Assembly (NCBI RefSeq): GCF_035046485.1
Contig: NC_085138.1
Span: forward strand, 368,655,238 to 368,719,237
Direction of reading: 5' to 3'
Length of the DNA: 64,000 bases
Origin: Aedes albopictus
Taxonomy: Eukaryota > Arthropoda > Insecta > Diptera > Culicidae
Position numbers and translations under genes: made by a program. The notes beneath the pieces are model-generated. The model was not told where the DNA came from. It was given only the letters and a program-made list of their open reading frames with translations, and ran no database searches. Positions 41,915 through 53,022 of the stretch are shown piece after piece; the first letter of the stretch is position 1; every line of letters begins with the position of its first letter.

Positions 41915-42282
41915 CGGTAGAGTCTTTTACATCTGGTGCGTTAAGATGTAGCGCAATATTTTCTTCAGCAAAGATTTTGGGCTTGAACTTTTCTGCCATT
42001 TAAAACTTTGGTTCATATGATTAGTAGGTAACTTGGCTGCTAGAGGCGCTTTGATGCTGACAAGCACAGTGCCTAGCACTTTCTTCGTAGAGATAGTGCT
42101 GCGATTTGTCTCTTGCACAGTCACGTATGCTCTCACATATACATCGCTGTCTATCGGCAAACACAGGTGTTCAGAGCACTTGAGGATGTGGGAAGCACTG
42201 GTTTTTTTTCGCACTGCTCATTGCATACCGACAATCCCTGCTACCTAGTCGCTGTATGCATGCACTCAATACTTTGGACATT
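41915..42282. other. Unassigned sequence
   Basis: No coding signature or inverted repeat was found. This flanks the TA MITE at 42285. Confidence 0.3.
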
Positions 42283-42954
42283 TAGGGTCAAGTGGGGTAA
42301 AATGCCATTTTTCAAACTTTCATCGTTTTCAATGATAGATAGTCTCATTTGTTAGACTTTCAAAGTGGTAACAGCAACTAGACAATATTTGCTCGATACT
42401 TCAACAAAACTATTCACTAAACTATTGCATTTTCATCGATATTTAGCAACTTCGTAAAACGGAAGTGGTGCAAAACGACCTTCTGCCATGGGGTAAGATG
42501 CCACTTCATGAAAACATTCAAAAATTACGTCCATCAGTTTTCGGGCATTTCCGACTCCTTTTCCCCCCTCTGTCCCACTTTTTTCGTATACTCAATAGAT
42601 GGAGTGTTACCCCCCTCCCCGCAAAACGATGATCGTAATATTTGAATGACCCCTAACATGGAAAGCTTAGACATCAACAAACATGCGTCTCCATGTGTGC
42701 CGTTGGAAACACTTGGCTGGTATTAAAATCACCAAAAAACCTTAATTGCAAGCACGAAAAACCGGAAGCTGCCAATTTTCACTGGGAAATCAAAAGGTTT
42801 TTCATGGGTTTGGTGGCCTAGCTTCTAGAAGAATGTTCGATGCAAACATATCTTGAAACCATTCACCTATAGTAATGATCAAGTCCCATTCAGGAATGAT
42901 TTTATGAGTTGGGCCATTTTACCCCATCTTGGCATTTTGGGCTTTGTTCCCCTA
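42283..42954. mobile_element. TA-flanked MITE, 668 bp, GGGGTAAAATGCC family, copy 1
   Basis: TA is at 42283-42284 and 42953-42954. Ends read GGGTCAAGTGGGGTAAAATG and the complement of GGGGAACAAAGCCCAAAATG. The motif GGGGTAAGATGCCACTT recurs inside at about 42490, and CATTTTACCCCATCTTGGCA near the right end. The second copy is at 56565-57236 in the same orientation, 672 bp. Confidence 0.85.
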
Positions 42955-43129
42955 TTACCACGCGTCGAGGTCAAACGCCGCGACTCAACATCGAGCGGTT
43001 GCGTAACGTTGAAGTGACTCAAGACTACGAGTAGGAGTTGACAGTGGCCCTACCAACGGAAGATCAGCTTTGTGCAGCTACACTTGAACACCATACCTCA
43101 GCTGCAGCACTAGGCTTCGCGACTGGGAC

Positions 43130-43310
43130 ACAGAAACGACTGGTATGATGGCGAATGTGAACAGTTGAATAACGAGAAGAAGAGCCGTACTGCGCTAAGG
43201 ACACACGGAAGTTCTACGAGAAGCTCGCGCAGAGGCATTGTGCCACAAGCCGACATGTGCCGAGACTATGACGGGAATCTTCTAACGAGCGAGCGTGAAG
43301 TGGTCCAGAG
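43130..43310 (+). pseudogene. RTE linker fragment
   Basis: RNDWYDGECEQLNNEKKSRT resembles the RNDWFDEE linker of RTE ORF2. It continues to CRDYDGNLLTSEREVVQS, where the MITE at 43311 interrupts. Sequence after the MITE (from about 43543) resumes as the RRHYDEHLNG region in another frame. Confidence 0.7.
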
Positions 43311-43542
43311 TATAGACACTATAGATTCCATAGACTCGCGGAGGCGAAGACAACTGTAGCCAAACGAACTGTCAGTTCGTGTAGCCAAACGAGCATGACG
43401 TCACGATTTGAAAAGCGACAATGGATTGCGTGACGTCATATTCGCTCGGTACACTCTAAATTCGTGGTAAAACACACTAAAGTCGTCTTGCTCAACCATG
43501 TCTTCGCGAGTCTATGGAATCTATAGTGTCTATAGTCGAGAG
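43303..43542. mobile_element. MITE, 224 bp, relative of element F
   Basis: GTCCAGAG (43303-43310) and GTCGAGAG (43535-43542) match at 7 of 8 positions. Ends read TATAGACACTATAGATTCCA and its complement. The inner GAGCATGACGTCACGATTT block is shared with element F at 40319-40535. Confidence 0.82.
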
Positions 43543-43688
43543 GTGACGGCGTCATTACGATGAGCACCTCAATGGCGATGTTGAAAGCACCAAAGACGTC
43601 GTGGTAACAGATCTAGGAGTACCTACGTGCGCATGATGAAAGATTTCCAGCCTCTAATCTAGAAGAGATTGAGCAGGAGGTTGGCCGG

Positions 43689-44289
43689 TTGAAAAACAAC
43701 AAAGGCGCTGGAGCAGATCAACTACCAAGCGAGCTTTTAAAATACGGTGGAGAAGCACTGGTGAGAGCACTACACTGGGTAATACCCAAGATTTGGGAGC
43801 AGGAAGTACTACCAGAGGAATGGATGGAAGATATCGTGTGTCCCATCTACAAAAAGGGCGACAAGTTGGATTGCAGGAATTATCGCGTGATCACACTACT
43901 GAGCGCTGCATACAAGATACTCTATCAAATGTTATGCCGACGTCTATCACCGATTGCAAGATAGTTCGAGTGGCAATATCATCCTAGATTCATGGGTGAA
44001 CGGAGCAGATGTTCGCCATCCGCCAGGTGTTGCAGAAATGTCGCGAATACAACGTGCCCTGCCCACACATCACTTGTTCATCGGTTTTAAATCGACGTAT
44101 AACGCAATCGATCGAGACCAGCAGGTTATGCACGAATACGAATTTCCGGATACACTGATACGATTGATCAAGGCGATGATGGATCGAGTGATGTGCGTAG
44201 CTCGAGTATTAGGGACACTCTCGAGTCCCTTCGAATCTCGCAGAGGGTTACGGCAAGGTGATGGTCTTTTGTGCTTGCTGTTTAGTTGA
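43689..44289 (+). pseudogene. RTE reverse transcriptase, fingers to motif B
   Basis: LKNNKGAGADQLPSELLKYG and EDIVCPIYKKGDKLDCRNYR open the RT. A frame change at about 43965 follows, then FIGFKSTYNAIDRDQQVMHE (motif A with D replaced by G at the first position of FID) and GLRQGDGLLCLLFS (motif B intact) before a stop at 44287. FIGF instead of FIDF removes a catalytic aspartate. Confidence 0.8.
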
Positions 44290-45080
44290 ACGATTTTCAC
44301 AGAAGTTCGTTCAGCTTTGAGACGATGGCGGAAACGTACATCCGACTAAAGAGTGAAGCCAGGCGAATCGGATTAGCCGTTAATGTGTCGAAGACAGAGT
44401 ACTTGATGGCAAGGGCTCCAGGGAGGCATAAACGCGCCCGCCACCCCAAATTTCTATCGACGGTGGTGAAATCGAGGCGGTTGAAGAATTCGTGTAATTG
44501 GGTTCACTAGAGAGACCGCCGACAACGACACCAGCAGAGAAATTCAGAGACGCACTGTGGTGGCAAATCGAGCTTATTTTGAACTCCTCAGAACTCTACG
44601 ATCGAATAAAGGTCGCCGTCACACGAAGTTAACTATCTGCAATACGCTTATTAGACCGGTAGTCCTCTATGGGCACGAAGCATGGACGCGCAGAGGATCA
44701 ACGCGCCCTTGGAGTTTTCGAACGCAAAGTGTTGCGTAACATCTACGGCAGAGTGCAGGTGGAAGACGGGACTTGGAGAAGGCGAATGAACCACGAGCTG
44801 CATCAGCTGCTGAGAGAACCAACCATCGTCCATACCGTGAAAATCGGGAGGCTACGGTGGGCGGGTTACGTCATCAGGATGTTGGATAGCAACCCGACTC
44901 AAATGGTTCTCGAGAGTCATCCGATCGGTACAAGAAGACGTGAGGCGCAGCGAGCTAGGTGGGTCAAGTGGAGAAGAATTTGCGGATCCTTGGAAGAGTG
45001 CGGAACTGGAGACGCACAGCCATAGACCGAGTCGAATGGAGACGGCTCCTACGTACAGCAAAGGATACTCAGGCCTTAGT
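44290..45080 (+). pseudogene. RTE reverse transcriptase C-terminal half
   Basis: Motif C (FADD) is missing: the sequence jumps to TMAETYIRLKSEARRIGLAV and SKTEYLMA. NRAYFELLRTLRSNKGRRHT, LYGHEAWT, then in a new frame GVFERKVLRNIYGRVQ and GRLRWAGYVIRMLDSNPTQM follow. A deletion of about 40 residues at 44287 accounts for the lost catalytic block. Confidence 0.8.
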
Positions 45081-45124
45081 CTGACCGGTAAGGTAAGTTG
45101 TATCTATATGGATCAGAATACAAC

Positions 45125-45305
45125 GATAGTATAAAAGTTGTGCTAAAATAGAGCTTGAAGAAATGATCAGATGTTGAGGTCCTACATTGATGAATATTTT
45201 GGAAACTTTTCCAATTTTTTCGTGTGAACTTTTTATTTTATTGGTACTTGACTGTTGATAACAGATGAAAATTACAATTGTGAGACCTTGGACGTTAACG
45301 GGTTA
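45125..45305. repeat. Dispersed repeat, second copy of 19715-20020
   Basis: ACGATAGTATAAAAGTTGTG, AATAGAGCTTGA, GAGGTCCTACAT and CAATTGTGAGACC match the other copy in order. The right end reads GTTAACGGGTTAATG. Confidence 0.5.
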
Positions 45306-46572
45306 ATGAAAACTTTCCATTCCCTAACCGAAACGAAAAACCCCGAGGACACCTTCATATTCAGTTGGCAGACGCCACAGTACTCTCCATGTCCTCTTAG
45401 CCATCTAATAGATACCACCATCCTCCCAGGCTTCGGCAATCACATAATGACATCTCGTTGTCTTATCGGCGCCGATGTATCTCCGTTCGAAGCAATTATC
45501 TCATTACAAACGACAAACGAATGTGCAGCATGCAGCAGCGCAAGCTGGACTGGGGTTCGCTAAACCAGCGTAGCGCCGCCAGTGCAACGCGCAGCAGGCT
45601 TGGCACCCAACAAGGATCATCGCACAGCTTTCGTCACGCTTTATGTGTGTCCTGCTGGCTGCTGGCGGGCTGGCTGGGGGCACACGCTCCAATAAATGAC
45701 TCCTCCGGGAGAAAAATGGGAGACACGAGGCCTACGTGTGGGGAGAGCGTGATGAAATGGTTCACTTAGATGGTACGGACTCAAATACATTATCAACTGA
45801 ACAATCGTAGGGCACATTCCACACCGAGTCTCCCCAAAGGACTCCACTGACTGTGCGCAATCACCTTTCCCATTTCGAAGGCACAAGGAAATTCGTCGTC
45901 ATGTTTAAGGGCGGCTGGCTGTGCGTAAATCTTCACCCGGTCAAAAGGTAAGGAAGCAAGTGAGCGAGCAAACGGCAGCCAGCTAGCCACACAGCTTCAG
46001 CATCAATAACATAAAATTAAGGCAGGTGCTGGATGGCCTCTGGTCCCGTGTGGTGTGGTGGTGAGTGATGGAGACAACTGGGTTGGATGCAGTTAAGAAG
46101 GGGGTTTTCCTACCGGATCGCAAGAGCCAGGAACGAAATCTTTAATTTATCTACTGGTGTACCATAAAATTGCACGACAGCCAAATGTATGTAGTGCGTT
46201 CTGGTGATGGGTTGGAATCGGAGAAATTATTGCCCGACATAAATTAGGGAAAGGATTGGTAGATTGTGATTAATTCGAGGTGAGAGGTGAAACATGCAAT
46301 TAGCTTTTAAGGGTTATACGTTTTGACATTTTTGAGATTTACATCAACTTATAAATTGGAAATACTACGTCCTATGTCCTTGTGTACCACCATCGTCGTT
46401 TTGGAAGGGAAATAATTAGGCCATATGAATAGAGCTGAGTAAATATAATCTTTACTACATTACTGTGAAGCCTTGGATATTAGTTATTAGAGAGCAAGCA
46501 AGTTTTTGAATTGTGGTCGCACTTGCGAACTTTCCGTCTTTAAAGCTAATACACTAGTATACCAATTTATAT
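45306..46572. other. No recognised gene; possible single-copy sequence
   Basis: A moderately CpG-containing stretch at 45500-45960 with overlapping open frames of 60-100 codons on both strands. None has a recognisable domain or a convincing codon pattern. Confidence 0.35.
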
Positions 46573-46573
46573 G

Positions 46574-47486
46574 TAGAGTGAGGTGGGGCAAAAGTTCGAC
46601 CTTAGTTGAAAATTCAACTTTTTTCAAGAAATCGAAACAGATAAAAATAAATGAATACCGTGTGGTGATTCTACCATCCATGAGCTAAAACTTTGCTGAA
46701 CAAAGTTACACCAAATGTCTTTTCAATTTTGAGTTACAACACTTTTTGTAAGTGTGTGTCTAATTCGAACTCTTGCCCCACCACTGGGGCAAAAGTTCGA
46801 ATCTGGTGTTTGAGGAATTTCACTAACCGTAGCACACTATTTTGACACTTTGGTAATCTGAATACCTAAAACCAATTGATAATTGATGTGGGAACTGAAA
46901 TACACTTTAAAGTTCGATCTGGATTTTACCCAAATCAGGGCTAAATTTACTACACCAAAAATTAGTAGTTTTCCGCCAAATTCAGATGAAACAACATTTT
47001 TTTCAACTTTGATCGAATTTTCTCACTAATTCCATTATTTTTAGAGATAATATGTACATTTTGCGGAATTTTAGGTTTTTACCTAAAGTTGCTATATGAC
47101 TCGAACTCTTGCCCCACAATTCGAACTTTTGCCCCGCTATGTGTAAAATATGATTTCCAAATCTTTTTTGCAAAATGTTATACATGCTAAAGCATCTTCA
47201 AAACATACCAAGTTACGCCCCAAAATTAAATATCGAACTCGATTTCATTACAATCCCATTCCATGCGTTAGAAGGACCATCGCATATTACAATTTTTTGA
47301 TCAAAAACCAACATTTTGTCATAACTTTTCGAAATATTGATTAATTTTCATAATTTTTGGAGTGAAAGACTCTTTTTCAAAAAGGCTTCGAACAACCTTG
47401 ACACCCGAAAGAAATAATTTGAATTGAGCTCAAAAACTTCAAAAGAAACTCTTGCCCCACTCGAACTTTTGCCCCACTTTACTCTA
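46574..47486 (+). mobile_element. TA-flanked MITE, 909 bp, GGGGCAAAAGTTCGA family, copy 1
   Basis: TA is at 46574-46575 and 47485-47486. Ends read GAGTGAGGTGGGGCAAAAGT and the complement of GAGTAAAGTGGGGCAAAAGT. GGGGCAAAAGTTCGA or its complement recurs inside at about 46793, 47105, 47130 and 47445. The inverted second copy at 59566-60474 has exactly the same length and only isolated differences. Confidence 0.9.
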
Positions 47487-47925
47487 TTCAAGGTTTTGAC
47501 CTCTAGACGGACGAAGACCTTAAAGCACTGGAAAGTTCACATTTCTTTTTTTTTTTGTCTGTCTGGTCAACATAGCAAGAACCTTTGGAAGTATCCTCCC
47601 TCCTGCATATACTTGGGGTGGTTATCCTTCTTCATTGTTCCCTGTTTTCCACATCACTGACTAGACAACACGTCAGAAAACAGCCACGCAACAGAATTAA
47701 ATACATCCAAGTCAGTCTTGTTCTTCTTTATATTCAACCACATCGAATGCAACGTGCATTTTTTCCGTATTCTTTCCGTATTTTGGTGGCCTACCTACCA
47801 CATGTGGCGCGCGATCAAATGATCGTTCGCGTGTATTTTTCGACCGAGGGTGAAGAAACACCCTCAGCTGGAGGATCTTGATCGGGATTTCCTCTCGCAC
47901 ATTTTTTTATAAGGTAAATGCATTC
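47487..47925. other. Unassigned sequence
   Basis: A T-tract at about 47550 and otherwise mixed sequence. Nothing was recognised. Confidence 0.3.
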
Positions 47926-50391
47926 TTAGACCAAGCCCACTCATGGGCTCAATCAAGCGTTTTAACGTTAAGTAGAGCCTCGAACAAAGAAGCGAACCGC
48001 ACCGGTCGCTGCTAAGTAGGGCTCGAAAGCGAAAAGTTTACGTACGGTTCGTAGCAGGGCTTAGAATATAGAGACACGCAAAGTACGGTCTCTATCCATA
48101 GGCTCGTGCGCTCTCTCGCGTTTAGCTCTCTGGGTAGCGTAAAGAGGAGACGAAAGAACATGAGTATGGATTTGTTGCCCGGTATATAGTTTCTAGAGAA
48201 TGATTTTCTTGTTTTGTATAGGTAGGAATTTATTTTAGTTTGCATCAAATATTTGAAATTTTAACCAATTAATATCATAGATCGTTACACGAATAACACA
48301 ACAAATTGTCTGACATAGAATTGTGATAGAGTGACAATACAAACGCAGAAAAATAATAGGTTTAAATTGACAAGCTTTGCTTAAGTATGTTATGAATAAA
48401 GATTTCGCTTCTTCGCCAATTTTAGGATCATGCATATCGAAAACGTATTGATTTTCTCTTAAAAATAGTTACGATTGCTCATAATCGCACCGTTAGTTTT
48501 TGATTCGGCCGATCGTTTCGAAACTAATATTTGAAGAAATGTATAGTGATTCAGTGAGTTTTGCTGTTTCAACACGTACATGTCTGCGCCGGGTTTTCTA
48601 CGCAGCAAGTAAAGCTTAGTTTCGCACATTTAGAAAAATGTCCAAATAAATAACTCGCGAAGTTCGTTCCGACAAGTTTCAAAATTATCGTCATCCGATG
48701 CAGATTCCGGTGAGAAGATGTGCGTATTTTCTAACCCGAAAAGAAACTATTTGACGATAATAAGTGACCACAAGGTTTTCTTTCTTCACTTTCCGGGCTG
48801 AGATCCTCCGCTTTGAAAGTGTTGTGCCTCGCGTTTCGTTTTGTAGTGTATATTTCAAGAAGGCAAAAGAGTTTTGGTTTGATTGCTGTTCTTGAAAATG
48901 GTGGTCGTCAGTGGGTGGTTTATTAAATATAAATTTAAAAATATAAATTAAATAAACGAGACATTAGGAAGAAAGTGTGCGAAATGAGTAACTTCACCGT
49001 CCACGCATCCTTCCTCCCCTGTAAATTCGAAAAGAACCTTGCCGAAATAAAATATTCTGTACTCCAAGTATTTCGAAGAATCATCTTTGCGTGTAAATAC
49101 AACGCAGTAGACCAGGCCGCTTTGATGCATGTGTCATATCTCTGATATGCTGCAAGCATCAGTATTGACAAGAAAAGTAACACGATTGCTTTCCAGGGTG
49201 ATTCCGCGTATGTATGAGATTAGATAAGAGTAGTTACGATTTTTCAAAGATGCATTGACTGTACCTAACTCAACTCAGTTATCATAGAAACACTACAGTT
49301 ATTTCTTTTTGTAAAAACTAAATCATACCGATAAAAATCTTAAAAAATGTAGTCGAGCTGCCAAGTTTCACCAATTAAAATAGGCGGTGTGCAGGACTGA
49401 AATATTGTAGGTTCTTCATTATAGAAAAAGCAAGGCGTTGGATGTTAAAATACAACAATTGTTGTATGAAGTGCCAAAAAGGAGAGTGGGCTCATTATGT
49501 ACTTTGACAAATACGCAGTCTACTTCAAGTGCATAGAATCTGCTTCCAACAAAATATTCATATACCAGCATCCAAAAGATCACAATATATATTAAGATTT
49601 GCGAGTGATGCTTTGTAACTAAAAGGTTGTGACTGAGTATAGAATTATCTGATGTTAAAATACACGTTAATGAAAAAGGTTGCGCAAACTTATCGCAGAC
49701 TGTTAGAAGACAGCTTCTACTATGACCAGGATTCAAGAATCTTGACCTACGCAAAGTTGTAAAGGCGACAACTACGTTATAAATGTGTTGGAAATGCAAG
49801 GGATGTAATTATTCAATAAACCTAATTATTAAAAAAGATGCTCATAATCTCAAATTCAGATAAATTTCTTGCGAGAAAGGCAACATGAATATTGAAGAGA
49901 TGGATATTATTTTAGATAAAAATTCAACCTACAAGTCATACAGTAAGCAACAAACATATAATTTAAAAAAAGATTGCTTGAATTCCGGGATTAAATATAA
50001 TCATAAATTATTGAGAATATGATATCTTTAAACGCACCAAAACTGGTACAAATCTCCAAGGGAATTATTTATTTGAATTCAATTTTTACTAACAGTTTTC
50101 AGTCTTATCCAAAACCCCATCTTTCATAATATGAGCACAAATTATTATACTGAATAAGATTTGCAATAAACCCATAGAAATACAAAAAATATTGCGATGA
50201 TTTACAGAAGTGCAAAAAAACCGATGGTACGGAGAGAATAGAGACCACCGGTGCGCAAAGGCGACCGATCATTATTTTACTCACATGGAAACGAACGACC
50301 GGTGCGAAAATGGGTTGATAACGAAATTAAAAATCGTTAACGACGTGCTGTTGCGTGTGTAGTATTAAGCCCATGGGTGGGCTTGGTCTTA
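47926..50391. mobile_element. Large non-autonomous element, 2460 bp, TTA duplication (Harbinger-like?)
   Basis: TTA is at 47926-47928 and 50389-50391. Ends read GACCAAGCCCACTCATGGGC and the complement of GACCAAGCCCACCCATGGGC. A 3-bp TTA duplication is the PIF/Harbinger signature. The 2.4-kb interior has no open frame over 130 codons and no DDE transposase or Myb-like motif. Its GC-richer left part (48000-48160) and AT-rich remainder are not repeated elsewhere in the window. Confidence 0.75.
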
Positions 50392-50665
50392 GTGAGGGTT
50401 CTGTCTATTCTTCTTCTTCTTTTTCTTTTTCTTTGTGACTCTACGTTCCCACTGGAGCTTGGCCTAATTCTCTTCAACTTAGCATTATTTGTGCTCTTCC
50501 ACTGTTATCAATCGAAGCACTTTCTTTGCCTGTCATTGCATGAAATTGTATACATATTGTGAGGGAAGTACACTAGGATCCCTATTTTTTTTTTATTCCG
50601 TGTCGGGTATTTTCATCACTGCGACCATTGTTTTGATCTATTGTGATATATTCCCCATTTTGTTT

Positions 50666-50938
50666 TTAGCTTTGTCCATATGACATAGCACTATTGGAAG
50701 TGATTGTCAATGTTGGACTTATAGCATTACTCCAGCACGGTATTGCGTACTGAATGTATTGCACTACCGTACTGGGATTTGTTCTCCATATTTCAAAGGG
50801 TTCTAACAGCCCTTTGTCGAAGAACCTAATTCTAGTATTGAAAGTTGCCGGACAGTGGCATAATAAGTGTTCCGAGTCTTCTTTCTCTGCTTCACAGAAG
50901 CGACAAAAATCATCTTGAAGTTTTCCAATCAGCTTCAA
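50666..50938 (-). pseudogene. LOA ORF2 C-terminal zinc-finger region
   Basis: KLQDDFCRFCEAEKEDSEHL and LLCHCPATFNTRIRFF form a C-x2-C-x8-H-x4-C finger like that of other RNase H-bearing LINEs. The frame continues to a stop at 50666. It lies out of frame with the RNase H fragment because of the deletion near 50930. Confidence 0.8.
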
Positions 50939-51551
50939 ATGATATTAAATAATATAAATTGACTTGATTACGACAAGACAGTTTTTGAAGTGATTGAATA
51001 CAATCCCACACATGTTTAGATGTGCATGTCGTCGACCTCAAAGCATTCAGCGCTGCTTGACTGTCAGACATGATGCAGATATTTGAATGCCTGTAATTTC
51101 TGCGTAAGCATATTACAGTACATTCTAAAATTGCTTGAATTTCAGCTTGAAATACAGTGGGCCACTTGCCCATAGAAATCGATAGGTTTATCCCAGGACC
51201 AGTCACTCCTGCTCCTACTTGATCATTCAGTCTTGAACCATCTGTATAAAATACAATTGATCCTGAACGAAGATCTGGACCACCTAACTCCCACATTTCA
51301 CGGGATGTGTCAATCACTCGATATGAACAATTGAAATTGTATTTTTTCTCCATCCAATCTCCATTATTCAAAATCAAAGGATTAACGTTAAATTGTTTAA
51401 GAATACTGAGATGCCCAATAAGGTCACCTTCCAAGAGGTTCACAGATCTCTTGATCCTTAGCGCACTCTTTTCAGCTTCTAGTTGCAGAAATTGATGCAA
51501 TGGTAGCAAGCAAAGCAAAGCATCCAATGCTTTGGTTGGTGTACTCCTCAT
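50910..51551 (-). pseudogene. LOA RNase H, 3' part deleted
   Basis: The first 100 residues (STPTKALDALLCLLPLHQFL) are the RT to RNase H connection. SGSIVFYTDGSRLNDQVGAG carries the first catalytic aspartate, FQAEIQAILECTVIC the glutamate and CIMSDSQAALNAL the second aspartate. The final GHxxxxGNExAD block, present in the copy at 32201-32404, is missing: QVNLYYLISFEADWKTSR follows instead and the frame ends. The deletion removes the last catalytic residues. Confidence 0.85.
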
Positions 51552-51792
51552 TGCACCAGTTATTGAAAAAGTTGCTAATCTCTGAAGATTTTCTAGCTTT
51601 TTTGAGCCCCTTTTTCTTCAGTTTTTCTCCACCATACCAATGAAGCGTAGGTTACCCTGGGTCTCACAATTGCCGTATAGATCCAATGGATCATTTTTGG
51701 CTTTTATCCCCATTGCCTACCAAAAGTTCTTTTACTTATCCATAGATCATTTGTCGCTTTGGTGATTGTTTGCTCTAGATGAAAGTTCCAGC
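51552..51792 (-). pseudogene. LOA RT thumb and connection, frame-shifted
   Basis: The minus-strand reading in shifting frames gives SKLSWNFHLEQTITKATNDL, WISKRTFGRQWG, then WIYTAIVRPRVTYASLVWWR. This is the expected segment between the RT core and the RNase H connection. At least two frameshifts lie here; there is no inserted sequence. Confidence 0.65.
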
Positions 51793-53022
51793 TTAGCTTG
51801 CTGTCAAGGTATACCCCAAGGTATTTAACTGTGAAAGTTCCAGAAGTGTACCTTTCAATATAATATCTTTTATTACATATTTTCTCTTTCGTGTGAATGG
51901 TACAATAGTGGTTTTAGAAGGGTTTATGTTTAGTCCTTCCCTATCACACCACGAAGAGACAAAATTTAAAGCACTTTGCATTCTGCTAGTGACGATACAA
52001 TCATATTTGCCTCGAACTAATATGACTATATCGTCTGCGAAGCCAATAACTTCGAATCCCTGAGATTCTAAATTTTTTAGAAGATCATCAACTATTAAAG
52101 ACCACAATAGAGGTGATAGTACGCCTCCTTGTGGGCACCCTTTAACTGCTTTAATACTAATAAAAGAGTTTCCAAGGTTTGCTGATATCTCTCTCTTAGA
52201 TAACATCTCGCTAACCCAATCTATAATGCATTTGTCAAAATTACGATTTGTCATTGCAGATATCATTGAGTTATGAGATGAGTTGTCAAATGCTCCCTCA
52301 ATGTCAAGGAAAGCCGCAAGTGAAATTTCTTTTGCTCCCAAAGATCTTTCTAGTTTTGTAACAACTGCATGTAACGCTGTTACTGATGATTTGCCTTCCT
52401 GATATGCAAACTGATATTTGCTGAGAGCAATTTTGGCCATATATGATGATTTTACATATTCATCAATAATTTTTTCCATAGTTTTAAGCAGAACTGACGA
52501 TAAGCTTATCGGCCTGAAGGATTTTGGTGAGGTTTTATCCTTTTTATTTGCCTTTGGGATAAAAGTTACCCGCACTTTTCGCCAATCTTCTGGAATGTAG
52601 CCTAATGCTAAACTTGCTTGAAAAAGTTTTGTTAATATGGGTGTTAAAATCGCCTTACCCTTCTGCAGTAGTACAAGAAAAATTCCATCTCTACCTGGCG
52701 ATTTGAAGGGTTCAAAGGTGTCAATCGCCCATTCAACTTTATTCACATTGAAATTTTTTTCGGACAAGGTAGAGGCATTTGTCCTTGATCTTTCTTGCCC
52801 AGTCGTTTCAATCATTGTTGTATGACTGATCGTCCTGGTATTACAGATGCCAGTTCCTAATGCAGATGTACTTTGGTCTTCATTTGAATAAATAATAGAA
52901 CAGGGGAAGTGAGTTCTCATCATTAGTTCTAAAGTTTCATTAGCAGTTGTAGTGAAAGAACCATCTTCTTTCTTTAAAGTACCCAGCCCATTAGAGTGAT
53001 CTTTAGCAAGGATTTTTTGCAA
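51793..53022 (-). CDS. LOA reverse transcriptase, 409-codon open stretch
   Basis: An uninterrupted reading with all polymerase blocks: DTFEPFKSPGRDGIFLVLL (entry), KSFRPISLSSVLLKTMEKII (fingers), LAAFLDIEGAFDNSSH (motif A), GCPQGGVLSPLLWSLIVDDL (motif B), EVIGFADDIVILVRG (motif C) and LNINPSKTTIVPFTRKRKYV (thumb). All catalytic aspartates are kept. It is joined in another frame to the endonuclease part upstream by a break at about 52990-53020. As the copy lacks an intact RNase H and endonuclease it is not expected to move. Confidence 0.88.
   Translation of the reverse strand: MQKILAKDHSNGLGTLKKEDGSFTTTANETLELMMRTHFPCSIIYSNEDQSTSALGTGICNTRTISHTTMIETTGQERSRTNASTLSEKNFNVNKVEWAIDTFEPFKSPGRDGIFLVLLQKGKAILTPILTKLFQASLALGYIPEDWRKVRVTFIPKANKKDKTSPKSFRPISLSSVLLKTMEKIIDEYVKSSYMAKIALSKYQFAYQEGKSSVTALHAVVTKLERSLGAKEISLAAFLDIEGAFDNSSHNSMISAMTNRNFDKCIIDWVSEMLSKREISANLGNSFISIKAVKGCPQGGVLSPLLWSLIVDDLLKNLESQGFEVIGFADDIVILVRGKYDCIVTSRMQSALNFVSSWCDREGLNINPSKTTIVPFTRKRKYVIKDIILKGTLLELSQLNTLGYTLTAS

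Larger units (their letters stand above)
42960..45095 (+). mobile_element. Third RTE-type pseudo-element
   Basis: Plus-strand order is linker (RNDWYDGECEQ at about 43130), RT and C-terminal part to a stop at 45080. The endonuclease is absent. A 224-bp MITE splits the linker, and frame breaks lie near 43965, 44290, 44510 and 44700. Frame changes are more frequent than in the copy at 204-2985. Confidence 0.82.

Noticed and set aside
44940..45887. Host exons on either strand in the CpG-richer stretch
   Set aside because: Overlapping short frames on both strands without a shared domain; the part left of 45080 is RTE sequence.
49419..49799. 126-codon minus-strand frame in the TTA-flanked element
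   Set aside because: No transposase or other domain, and composition is that of random AT-rich sequence.
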